A stretch of 64,000 nt of DNA, taken from CAVSWT01 sp963775245 (GTDB taxonomy: Bacteria > Bacteroidota > Ignavibacteria > Ignavibacteriales > Ignavibacteriaceae). Location: NCBI GenBank assembly GCA_963775245.1, contig CAVZID010000040.1, positions 496,001-560,000 on the forward strand, given 5' to 3'. The notes beneath the pieces were generated by a model that saw only the letters and a list, made by a program, of their open reading frames with translations, did no database searches and was not told the origin of the DNA. Position 1 is the first letter of the stretch, and each line of letters starts with the position of its first letter. Below, piece after piece: positions 27,308 through 35,509 of the stretch. The position numbers and the translations under genes are program-made.

Positions 27308-28669
27308 ATGTTTGTTGATACACACGCACATATTTTTCTTCCCAACTTTGAAGGTGAAGTTGATTCAGTTATAACAAATGCAGTTGAAAGCGGAGTAGAT
27401 TATATTATTGTTCCAGCTACTGATATCGAAACTTCAAAGCAGGTTGTTGAACTGACAAAAAAATATGATATGGTTTATGGTGCTGTCGGAGTTCATCCCC
27501 ATGACAGCAAAGACTGGAGCAATGATTGGATAACTCAAATTGAAGAGTTAGCTAAGAATGGAAAGATTGTTGCGATAGGCGAAATTGGCCTGGATTATTA
27601 TTATGATTTTTCGCCAAAGGAAAAACAAATTGAAGCATTTAAAGCGCAAATTGAATTAGCTTTAAAATTAGATTTGCCGGTTGTTATTCATAACCGTGAA
27701 TCAGATAAAGATATGCTGGAAGTAATTCATTCATACAATGGAAGTGGATTGAGAGCTCAGTTTCATTGCTTTAATGGTTCATTGGACGATTCACGCGAGC
27801 TTATCAAAAAGCATCACTTAATTTCATTTACGGGTAATATTACTTTTAAAAAAGCAGATGAGCTTAGAGAAATTGTTGCCAATACAAGTGTTGATAGTAT
27901 AATGATTGAAACTGATTCTCCTTTTATGACCCCGGTTCCATTTAGAGGAAAAAGAAATGAGCCGGCTTATGTTAAACTCGTTGCTGAACAGATAGCTGAT
28001 ATACATAAAATATCTATTGAAGATGTGGGACGAATAACTTCATATAATGCGTTCAAATTTTTTGGCGTGGGCAGCAAGCCCAAAACCAGCTTCACTTATA
28101 AATTAAAAAATAATTTGTACATCAATATTACAAACCGCTGCAATGCAGATTGCGTATTTTGCGATAGAAAAGGTGAAGCTGTACTTCATGGCTACAACTT
28201 AAAGATGACTAAGAGTGAAGAACCTCCGGCAGAAGTTTATATCAAAGAAATTGGCAACCCAAGCGATTATAACGAAATAGTCTTTTGCGGTTACGGCGAA
28301 CCCACCACAAGATGGGATGTTGTAAAGCAGGTTGCCAGATTTGTAAAAGAAAATGGCGGAACAACCAGGCTTGATACAAACGGGCATGGAAGCTTCATAA
28401 ATAAAAGAGACATTACTCCTGAACTGAAAAATTTAATTGATATTGTTTCAATAAGCTTGAATGCTACCAGTGCCCATAAATATGCAGAAATAATGAGGCT
28501 TGAGCCGCGTATGTTTAATGAGATGATAAACTTTGCAAAAAATTCAAAACCTTATGCCGGTAAAGTTGTAATGTCGGTAGTTTCAATTGAAGGATTAGAT
28601 ATTGAAAAAGCAAGAGACATTGTAGAAACTAAAGTTGGCGCTGAGTTTAGAGTTCGGCCGTATTTTTGA
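27308..28669 (+). CDS. TatD-family hydrolase fused to a radical SAM domain
   Basis: 453 residues, two domains. Residues 1-255 are a TatD-type metal-dependent nuclease: DTHAHIF, GAVGVHPHD, AIGEIGLDYYYDFSP, LPVVIHNRES, FHCFNGS and IMIETDSPFM. Residues about 262-453 are a radical SAM protein with CNADCVFC (Cys278, 282, 285; a C-x3-C-x2-C cluster) and FCGYGEPTTRWD. In many bacteria these are two adjacent genes (TatD and its associated radical SAM protein), and the natural fusion says they act together. TatD proteins are 3'-5' exonucleases; the radical reaction and its substrate are unknown. Stand-alone gene with repeats on both sides. Confidence 0.9.
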   Translation: MFVDTHAHIFLPNFEGEVDSVITNAVESGVDYIIVPATDIETSKQVVELTKKYDMVYGAVGVHPHDSKDWSNDWITQIEELAKNGKIVAIGEIGLDYYYDFSPKEKQIEAFKAQIELALKLDLPVVIHNRESDKDMLEVIHSYNGSGLRAQFHCFNGSLDDSRELIKKHHLISFTGNITFKKADELREIVANTSVDSIMIETDSPFMTPVPFRGKRNEPAYVKLVAEQIADIHKISIEDVGRITSYNAFKFFGVGSKPKTSFTYKLKNNLYINITNRCNADCVFCDRKGEAVLHGYNLKMTKSEEPPAEVYIKEIGNPSDYNEIVFCGYGEPTTRWDVVKQVARFVKENGGTTRLDTNGHGSFINKRDITPELKNLIDIVSISLNATSAHKYAEIMRLEPRMFNEMINFAKNSKPYAGKVVMSVVSIEGLDIEKARDIVETKVGAEFRVRPYF

Positions 28670-28999
28670 TGTAGTCTTATGCTGAATTTATTTCAGCATC
28701 TTGTAATTAACTTTTTTGTATTTTTTGACTTAAACTTCCGTGGTTTTATTTTTAAATATTTTTCAATTTAAAAGAACTCTATCCAACCTTTCCCTTACAA
28801 AGGGAAAGGCTTATTTGAATTAATAACATTATACAAAACATCTTGTCATTTTTATTTCCAATAAAACGATATGATTATTACTTGTCAGGATATTAAGTAT
28901 TTAGACATAATTTAAAATAAGCCCTTCTCATTAATAAGGAGAAGGGTGGGCATGAGGTTAAAAGTCACTTATCAACAATCTTTGAATTTATCTTTACTT
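28670..28999. repeat. Repeat-filled intergenic region
   Basis: 330 bases. Contains the palindrome with arms ATGCTGAA/TTCAGCAT at 28679-28699, ten bases after the TatD-SAM stop; a CCTTTCCCTT..AAGGGAAAGG hairpin near 28787-28809; and the hairpin CCCTTCTC/GAGAAGGG at 28922-28946. No gene seen. Confidence 0.65.
28679..28699. repeat. Intergenic palindromic repeat after the TatD-radical SAM gene
   Basis: Arms ATGCTGAA and TTCAGCAT around TTTAT. Third stem-identical member with 24043-24063 and 33652-33672, here again directly behind a stop codon. Confidence 0.8.
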
Positions 29000-30416
29000 A
29001 TGAAAAATATTATATTACTTATTTTAGCTTTATCATCCTTACTTTTATCTCAAGATAAACAAACATTAAAATCAAGAATCGACAGCCTACTTAATGATGA
29101 TTACTTCAAAGCAACAGAAATATCAATTGAAGCTTATGATTTAACAATCAATGATACTTTATATCAGCTTCATAATAATTTACTGATGCATCCGGCATCA
29201 AACATGAAAATACTTACAACCTCTGCTGGTTTACTTTTTCTTGGGCCAAAATATAATTTTACTACTTCGCTTTATTATACGGGTTTTATAGCAGACAGTA
29301 ATCTTTACGGTGATTTATTTGCTGTGGGCGGATTGGATCCCGACTTCACTACAAAAGATTTGGATTCAATGGTTGTGTTATTTAAGAATCTGGGAATAAA
29401 AGAAATATTAGGAAATATTTATGGTGATGTTTCAATGTGTGATTCACTTTTCTGGGGAAACGGCTGGATGTGGGATGATGATCCTTCTACAGATGCGCCT
29501 TATATGACCGCTTTGAATATTAATACCAATGCAATTCAGGTTAAAGTTAATTATATAAATAAAGTGCCGGAAGTTACATTAACTCCCGACACAAAATATG
29601 TTGATGTTAAGTTTACTTCTTTTGCCGGTGATACAGATAATAGTAAGCCGGTTATTATTGATAGAGATTGGATAAACCGCAAGAATACAATTTTAATAAA
29701 ACGTGATACAACTATTGACCTGCCTGATGATTATGAAACCGCAAATGAAGTTAATTTATGGCGGCCTGAATTTTATTTTTTAACATTGTTAAAAGAATCT
29801 TTGCTTAGCCATGGAATAAAATTCAACGGAATAAAGCAGATTAAAACACTGCCGTTAAATTCCACCAAAGCTTGCAGCCATCAAAGAGAATATGACTCTG
29901 TAATAGTGAACTTAAATAAGGTAAGTTATAATCTTGGTGCTGAAATGACACTTCGAGCAATGGGAGAAAAATATTTCGGCAAACCTGCGTCAGCAAAGAA
30001 GGGATTAAAATTAGTAGATTCATTACTAACTCTCAGTGGTTTAGATCCGAAAATATACCGAATAGTAGACGGTTCAGGAGTTTCTCATTACAATTTAGTT
30101 ACAGCTCACTTGCTTCTTTCAGTGCTTAAATACATGTATTACAAGCATCGAGATTTATATAACATTTTATATAATTCTTTTCCAATAGGCGGAGCAGATG
30201 GAACTCTCGATGACAGGATGATTGATACAAATGCACAAAATAATGTTCATGCAAAAACCGGTTCGTTAAGCGGAGTATCAACTTTGTCAGGTTATTTGAC
30301 TGCAAAGAACGGGCATGAGATTGTGTTTTCAATAATGGTAGCAGAATTTCGTAGGCAAAGCAAAACCAGCAAGAGATTACCAGGATAAAATTTGTGAGAT
30401 ATTGACTGAGTATTAA
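29000..30416 (+). pseudogene. dacB: D-alanyl-D-alanine carboxypeptidase/endopeptidase (PBP4 type), frameshifted at the C-terminus
   Basis: A class C-type low-molecular-mass penicillin-binding protein of about 465 residues with signal peptide. Active-site motifs: SNMK (Ser67, Lys70), SGVSHYN and KTGSL. It trims peptidoglycan in the periplasm. I start at ATG 29000 because the longer frame from GTG 28946 would run out of a repeat hairpin and put 18 residues before the signal peptide. The frame open from 29000 ends at 30388 with an unfamiliar tail (RRQSKTSKRLPG). Dropping one base near C30350 restores the family ending (VGKAKPARDYQDKICEIL) with a stop at 30414-30416. All catalytic parts are before the shift, so the protein may still work, or the extra base is a sequence error. 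Confidence 0.85.
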
Positions 30417-30624
30417 AGTTTATTGTCAATAGTTAAATATTCGAACGAGAAATTACGAGTGAGAAATCTACAATAATTATTCACAAAGATTTTACCCGCG
30501 TTATTCGGTCGGAATTGTGCCAAAGGTCTCATATGCAAGTGCAATTTATTTTCCCATTTAGAAATACCTTCAAAAAATCTTAACTTTAACCGCTCAATTT
30601 TTATAAACTAACACAAACAATTTG

Positions 30625-31647
30625 ATGTACAGAAAATATAGTTTTCTCACTCTCGTATTCATTGCTGCTCTTAATTTTGTTTTTATCTCATGCAACAAAA
30701 GTACTGAAGAACAGCCTTCCAAGCCATTATACGAACTTACAGCTCCGGATTCAGTGCCGGCTTTCAATGCACAAAAAGCATATCAATATACAGATGCTCA
30801 AACAGAAGTTGGGCCGCGAAACCCTGGCTCAACCGGGCATGATAAGATGTTAGTCTACCTGCAAAGTGAGTTAAGAAAATATGCTGATGAAGTGGAACTT
30901 GAAGCATTCAATTATGCAGGTTATGACAACGAAGCATTACATCTTACAAATATTATCGGCAAGTTTAATCCTAAAAATAAAAATAGAATTTTATTGTGTG
31001 CTCATTGGGACACTCGTCCCCGTGCAGAACATGCAACTGTCGACGCTTTAAAAAGTCAGCCGATACTTGGAGCTAACGACGGTGCCAGCGGGGTAGGAGT
31101 ACTTCTAGAGATTGCTCAAATTTTAAAGCAGAAAAAAATCAGTTACGGTGTTGATTTGGTGCTACTCGATGGTGAAGATTACGGCAAAGAAAGCGATTTA
31201 AATTTATTTTGTTTCGGTTCAAAATATTTTGCTGCAAATTATTATGGCATGGCCATGGATTCCCATAAAAACAATTACCCGGCATTTGGAATTTTATTGG
31301 ATATGGTTGGCGATAAAGAAGCAGTGTTTTCGCAAGAAGCAAACTCAATTCAATATGCGCCTGATGTTGTAAAAATGATCTGGAATATTGCTTCTTTAAA
31401 AAATGCTTCTGATTTCAGCCAGGTTGAAGGCGGGGCAGTTTACGATGATCATATCCCATTGAATCAAGCCGGTGTTCCTACAGTTGATATAATTGATGCT
31501 GATTTAATTGGCGCCGACACTCCCAACAAAAGAAGAAATTACTGGCACTCAGAAAATGACACAATGAAAAATATAAGTGAAGAAACATTGCAGCAAGTTG
31601 GGGATGTTATAACTTATTTGCTTTATTCATTGAAGTTTAATTATTAA
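30625..31647 (+). CDS. M28-family zinc peptidase lipoprotein (glutaminyl cyclase-like)
   Basis: 340 residues from ATG 30625. Lipoprotein signal with FISC. Zinc-site blocks: CAHWDTRP (His, Asp), LGANDGASGVGVLLE (Asp bridging both metals), LLDGEDYG (Glu), DMVGD (Asp) and YWHSENDTM (His). The set matches the M28 aminopeptidase/secreted glutaminyl-peptide cyclotransferase group. Cyclotransferases form N-terminal pyroglutamate on exported proteins, common in Bacteroidota where Sec cleavage leaves Gln+1; several signal peptides in this window do end before Q. Peptidase activity cannot be excluded. Monocistronic. Confidence 0.85.
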   Translation: MYRKYSFLTLVFIAALNFVFISCNKSTEEQPSKPLYELTAPDSVPAFNAQKAYQYTDAQTEVGPRNPGSTGHDKMLVYLQSELRKYADEVELEAFNYAGYDNEALHLTNIIGKFNPKNKNRILLCAHWDTRPRAEHATVDALKSQPILGANDGASGVGVLLEIAQILKQKKISYGVDLVLLDGEDYGKESDLNLFCFGSKYFAANYYGMAMDSHKNNYPAFGILLDMVGDKEAVFSQEANSIQYAPDVVKMIWNIASLKNASDFSQVEGGAVYDDHIPLNQAGVPTVDIIDADLIGADTPNKRRNYWHSENDTMKNISEETLQQVGDVITYLLYSLKFNY

Positions 31648-31676
31648 AAGTTATACAAACTCGATAAACTAAGGAT

Positions 31677-31803
31677 TGTCATTTCGAAGGAGCCTGCCTA
31701 CCGGTAGGCAGGTCATCGATTGAGAAATAACTATTTATTATAAGTTGATAATCTCAAGAAAGTTCAATAAGATTTCTCCTTCCTTTGGTCGTCGAAATGA
31801 CAT
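31677..31803. repeat. Intergenic inverted-repeat element, second family
   Basis: Begins TGTCATTTCGAAGGAGC and ends with the inverted form AGATTTCTCC...GTCGAAATGACA. In the middle is CCTGCCTACCGGTAGGCAGG, a perfect 20-bp palindrome. The same end sequence is present inside the coding region at 20959-20991. Confidence 0.75.
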
Positions 31804-31848
31804 GTTAATAATCTCAAAACAAAAAATAAATTTTAATTGCTATTAAAT

Positions 31849-32700
31849 ATGAAACGCTTTAAAGAATTTATAATAACCGCCAAACCTTTCAACGCAGAAA
31901 TATTATCCGGTATTTTATGGACGCTGGATATTGACGGCATTACTGAAGAAGAAGACTGTCTTAAAAGTTTATGCGGATAAAAAGAAAGATGTTGACGACC
32001 TTGAAATTGTATATGCACTGCAGCAGCTTGTCGATAATAAAATGCTGATCGAATTTAAAGTTGAAGAGCATCAAATCGAACAAAAAAACTGGAACAAAGA
32101 ATGGGAGAAGGGGATAAACGTAATTCATGTTTCGGACAAAATAGTTATTAAACCAACATTCAAAAAATACAAAGCACAGCCGGGTGAAATTGTAATTACT
32201 ATTGATCCAAAAATGTCGTTTGGAACAGGCGAGCATCAAACCACAAAATTAGTTTTGAATGAACTGGAAAAAGAAATTAAAGGCGGTGAAAAAGTTTTAG
32301 ATGTGGGCAGCGGAACAGCAATATTATCCATTGCAGCATTAAAGCTTGGAGCCGAACAAGCAATAGCAATTGATAACGATGAATGGTGCTATGACAACGC
32401 CTGGGAAAATGCCGAACTAAATATGGTTGTAAATAAGATTGATATCAAAACCGGCGAAATAAAAGAAGATAGAAGAAAGTGATTTTGATTTAATAATTGC
32501 CAACATCCAAAAAAATGTATTGCTGGAAATTGCAGATGAAATAAGTAAAAGAGTAAAAGCAAAACGGCAAAGTTATTTTATCCGGGTTATTGGAAACCGA
32601 TGAGCAAGACATAAAAGAAAAATACGAAAAGCTTGGTTTTGAGTTAAATAACAAAAACCAGATGGATGAGTGGATAGCGCTGGTGTTTCAAAAGAAATAA
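31849..32700 (+). pseudogene. prmA: Ribosomal protein L11 methyltransferase, three frameshifts
   Basis: Pieces of one PrmA protein in three frames. First piece 31849-31979: MKRFKEFIITAKPFNAEIL through DGITEEED, then a shift near 31955-31975. Second piece to 32482 has the diagnostic FGTGEHQTTKLVL and the SAM loop LDVGSGTAILSIAALKLG. A shift near 32470 leads to FDLIIANIQKNVLLEIADEI (the NxxxN-like catalytic stretch), and another near 32565 leads to GKVILSGLLETDEQ and the C-terminus ending at 32700. PrmA trimethylates L11 and is dispensable in several bacteria. Three independent shifts argue for decay, although clustered sequencing errors cannot be ruled out. Confidence 0.88.
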
Positions 32701-33042
32701 AAGTGGAAATTAACCCTCTCTAAATCTTTCCCTTGGAAAGGGAAAGACTTTATAGTTAAAGATTACTTTATAATAATCATTCTTATCAGAAAATATATTT
32801 TTCTTCAAATTCATTTACTGATTTACCGTTAAGAATTATCATTTAAATGTAATTGTTGCCAATAAGCCTTTCCCTTTTGAGAGACTGTGTGAAAATTTTA
32901 TTTGTAGAGTAGACATTCTTGTCTGCTCATCCAAAATATACTAAATTCATAATATTGATGGACAGACAGGAATGTACATCCTACTTTTCACACTGCCTCT
33001 TGAAGGGAAAGGTTGGATAGGGTCTTTTTGTAATATGTAATC
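32701..33042. repeat. Nested palindromic repeats between prmA and the CULT-domain gene
   Basis: Hairpin CTTTCCC/GGGAAAG at 32726-32746; then CCTTTCCCTT (32868-32877) and its complement at 33003-33012 enclose a second inverted pair, GTGTGAAAA (32887-32895) and TTTTCACAC (32985-32993), which itself carries CTTGTCTG/CAGACAGG. One repeat seems to have inserted into another. No gene. Confidence 0.7.
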
Positions 33043-33444
33043 TCAATTAAAAAGCGCTAACCCTTTAACCATCCTGGATTTAATCAACCCATAAAAATTA
33101 AATTCCCCCACATATTTCCATCCAAGGTGAAGCCCGCACCGGCTGCATACTGCAAATGACCAGGCATGATTTTTAAACCAGGTAAATTCTAAAGTTGGAA
33201 TCCCTTCTTCGCGGCAGCCGTCTGCTGTAAGGAAAGTAATTATATCGAAAACATATCCATCGGGATTTCTAAATTGAAATTCTGTTTTACCATCATAGGC
33301 GAACCGTTCTTTATCTTCAGTAATTTTTTTATTGCAGGCAAGACAAAGCCAATCATCCGGCTTAAGTTCTGTTTGAATCTTAACTTCACTTTCCGGTTCG
33401 GTTATGGATACATTATTTTGATTAGGATTTTCATTACTTTGCAT
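33043..33444 (-). CDS. CULT-domain protein (bacterial cereblon-like)
   Basis: 133 residues from the ATG at 33444 (an upstream ATG at 33480 would add 12 atypical residues). After a low-complexity N-terminus (about 30 residues) comes one CULT domain, the thalidomide-binding fold of cereblon: CLACNKKI and CSRCGLH provide the four zinc cysteines, and the aromatic cage is recognisable in FTWF, HAWSFAV and LGWKYVG. FQFRNPDGYVFDIITF and the final FYGLIKSRM also match. Single-domain bacterial homologues are known and bind uracil-like and glutarimide ligands; their cellular role is not established. It might recognise C-terminal cyclic imides on damaged proteins (inference). Confidence 0.85.
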   Translation of the reverse strand: MQSNENPNQNNVSITEPESEVKIQTELKPDDWLCLACNKKITEDKERFAYDGKTEFQFRNPDGYVFDIITFLTADGCREEGIPTLEFTWFKNHAWSFAVCSRCGLHLGWKYVGEFNFYGLIKSRMVKGLALFN

Positions 33445-33632
33445 TAAATTCCTATAAGCAATTTGAGTTAAACATAACATATCAAAATTGCTTAAAAGTT
33501 TCAGCTTAAAATTTCATTATCTTATTCAGTCTGGCAAACGTATCTGCTGAATTTTTTTGGAAGGAATGCATCTCTGAATTTCTTTTATCAATACTTTTTA
33601 ATCAGATAATTGAATCCTGCTTTAATTAATAG

Positions 33633-33771
33633 CTGAAGTTATGCAAATGTCATGCTGAACTAGTTTCAGCATCTCAAGATAATTAAAAAAAAGATTCCGA
33701 AACAAGCCTGCCTGATGCAAACAAGTTTGGAATGACAATCTCTATTCTATATACTATTTGCATAACTTCAG
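33633..33771. repeat. MITE-like element with 16-bp terminal inverted repeats
   Basis: CTGAAGTTATGCAAAT (33633-33648) is perfectly inverted at 33756-33771. Inside is the ATGCTGAA/TTCAGCAT palindrome (33652-33672) and a second inverted pair GATTCCGAAACAAG...CAAGTTTGGAATGAC. No coding potential, so if it moved it used a transposase from elsewhere. Confidence 0.7.
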
Positions 33772-33802
33772 TTGATAATTACGAAGTTCCGGTTCGTTCT
33801 GT

Positions 33803-34144
33803 TTACATGCCGGGCAAAGGCATAGTCTCATGTACTTCAATGGCACATTCAGCATTCCATCCTAAGTGAGGATGTCCTTTCAGAAGTGCTTTTGCTTCTT
33901 CAATATTTTCTGCCTGCAGTACAGAATAACCGACAACATTTTTATTGCTGCCTTCACTTTTTCCATCCGGATTAAGTTTCTGTCCATTCATAAGAGGGGA
34001 GCCAATGTCAACAAGTTTGTCGCCGCATTTTTGAGCCCATTGCATCCATAGTTCCATTCCTTTTGACTGCTCTTCGGGACTTGAATTTTCAGTCTGCTTC
34101 ATAGCATCAACTGGTGCATGGTAAAGTACAATAAATTTTTTCAT
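33803..34144 (-). CDS. YCII-related domain protein
   Basis: 113 residues of the YciI-like fold: KKFIVLYHAP opening, GSPLMNGQKLN, VGYSVLQAENIEEAKALLKGHPHL and a final VHETMPLPGM. The family is ferredoxin-like with a conserved His-Asp pair and is often listed as a DGPF-type protein with ECF sigma factors; biochemical function unknown. Third gene of the ArsR-SRPBCC-YCII operon, 61 bases behind the SRPBCC stop. Confidence 0.85.
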   Translation of the reverse strand: MKKFIVLYHAPVDAMKQTENSSPEEQSKGMELWMQWAQKCGDKLVDIGSPLMNGQKLNPDGKSEGSNKNVVGYSVLQAENIEEAKALLKGHPHLGWNAECAIEVHETMPLPGM

Positions 34145-34205
34145 TTTGTTTCTCCTAAAATAATTTTTGGTTTATAATTAATGATTTTGAATTTTCATGA
34201 ATAAA

Positions 34206-34628
34206 TTATTTTTCTATTACAGTTTTTAATTTTTCAACAAATCTTTCATCCCAGCCTTTACTATGTCCTTCAATCATCTGCTTTCTAATTGCTTCTGGCA
34301 AGTTTTCCCATCCGGTATGAATTAACTTTAATTCTGTTTTACCATCTATCTCTTTAACTAAAATTGAAACAACCGTTTCACCATTCAGCATCTGAGAGTT
34401 CCAGGTATAAACTATCTTCTTATTTGTTTCAATCTCTATAACTTTACAATGAAAATATCCATCCCAGTTTTCCATTCCTTCTGCCTTAAAAGTAAACTCT
34501 TTCCCGGCAACCGGTTGAAAGGTTGTAGACATAAGCATCCACTTTTCTATTTCTTTTGGATCAACAAGTGCCTGCCAGACTTTACTAACCGGTGCATTTA
34601 TGATGATTGTCTTTTCAATTTTATCCAT
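34206..34628 (-). CDS. SRPBCC (AHSA1-type) domain protein
   Basis: 140 residues. MDKIEKTIIINAPVSKVWQA, EKWMLMSTTFQPVAGKEFTF, WNSQMLNGETVVSILVKE and LIHTGWENLP followed by GWDERF are the usual landmarks of the activator-of-Hsp90-homologue/START-like pocket. These small proteins bind hydrophobic ligands and are very often encoded behind an ArsR regulator, as here (39 bases after it). Ligand unknown. Confidence 0.9.
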   Translation of the reverse strand: MDKIEKTIIINAPVSKVWQALVDPKEIEKWMLMSTTFQPVAGKEFTFKAEGMENWDGYFHCKVIEIETNKKIVYTWNSQMLNGETVVSILVKEIDGKTELKLIHTGWENLPEAIRKQMIEGHSKGWDERFVEKLKTVIEK

Positions 34629-34667
34629 TATGTTATCCTTAATTATTTAATGTTATTAGTTGTATTC

Positions 34668-34985
34668 TCATTGCTTATTTTCCACATAATTTTTTAATGC
34701 ATTCAGTTTATTATCCCAAAACTTATCATAAAATTTCAGCCAGTTTCTAACCTGGTTAAGAGGTTCGACATTTACATTATAATATCTTTCTCTTCCTTCC
34801 TGCCTTGGAATGACTAGATTGGTTTTCAATAATACTTTTAGGTGTTTTGAAATTGCAGGCCTGCTCATTTTAAACTTTTCTGTAATTGAATTTACAGTAA
34901 GCTCTTTTTCTGAGAGAAGCATTAAAATTTTTCTTCTGTTTGTATCGGCAATTGCCGAAAAGACATCATCAATTCTATATGACAT
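34668..34985 (-). CDS. ArsR-family transcriptional regulator
   Basis: 105 residues, one winged helix: DDVFSAIADTNRRKILMLL, then LTVNSITEKFKMSRPAISKHLKVLL (recognition helix) and VIPRQEGRERYYNV (wing). It lacks the cysteine metal-binding motif of true ArsR/SmtB sensors and belongs to the group that controls SRPBCC genes. First gene of the operon. Two GTAAC-N6-GTTAC palindromes directly upstream (35005-35046) are its likely autoregulatory operators. Confidence 0.92.
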   Translation of the reverse strand: MSYRIDDVFSAIADTNRRKILMLLSEKELTVNSITEKFKMSRPAISKHLKVLLKTNLVIPRQEGRERYYNVNVEPLNQVRNWLKFYDKFWDNKLNALKNYVENKQ

Positions 34986-35004
34986 AAATTATTAAGTTTA
35001 ATGA

Positions 35005-35046
35005 GTAACTACTTGGTTACCTAAATATAAGTAACTTGCTGGTTAC
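35005..35046. promoter_or_regulatory. Paired operator of the ArsR operon
   Basis: Two copies of GTAAC-N6-GTTAC: GTAACTACTTGGTTAC (35005-35020) and GTAACTTGCTGGTTAC (35031-35046), centres 26 bases apart, 20 bases upstream of the ArsR start. Spacing and symmetry suit two ArsR dimers on one DNA region. Confidence 0.7.
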
Positions 35047-35509
35047 GTGTCAAGAGAAAAATTTTACATTTTTAAAATTTATAGTGTATAATTCTAATTA
35101 TTTATTTCAATCATTGTAACAAGTAGGAGCGGATAATTATCCGCCTTTACAGCCAGTCTGGATTATTATTATCAATCCATGAAAAATGCTGTAGGAATTT
35201 GATTCATCAAATTCTTAATAAATAGTTATATGAGTTAGAACATTATAAATAATATTCCTACATTTATTTCATAAAGGGAAAGTGCAGCAGCTTTCCCTTT
35301 TTTATTACTCTTTCCCTCCCTAGATTTAGCCGCACTGATATATTTTCGATTTTCCGAAATGAATATAATTCTTGATATAATATGTTATATAAATTAAGTT
35401 TGGTCTTATAATAATTTAACTCCCCGATTTACTACAGACCAGAAAGTTAAATGCAAACCCATAAGTTATTTATTAAATATGATTTAAATATAATAGAACA
35501 GATATCTAT
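35047..35509. repeat. Intergenic region with palindromes and a terminator-like hairpin
   Basis: 463 bases. Perfect palindrome GCGGATAATTATCCGC (35129-35144); TGTAGGAAT (35190-35198) inverted at 35253-35261 and enclosing a GAATTTGA/TCAAATTC hairpin (35195-35214); then AAAGGGAAAG/CTTTCCCTTT plus T-run at 35273-35303, a good intrinsic terminator although no gene on the plus strand precedes it. It shields the NACHT gene from upstream transcription or ends an unannotated transcript. Confidence 0.65.

Noticed and set aside
28946..28999. Upstream GTG start for the PBP4-type gene
   Set aside because: The extra codons come from a repeat hairpin and would push the signal peptide inward; ATG 29000 fits better.
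33445..33480. Upstream ATG for the CULT protein
   Set aside because: Twelve added residues are not typical and the downstream ATG starts a plausible hydrophilic tail; not certain.
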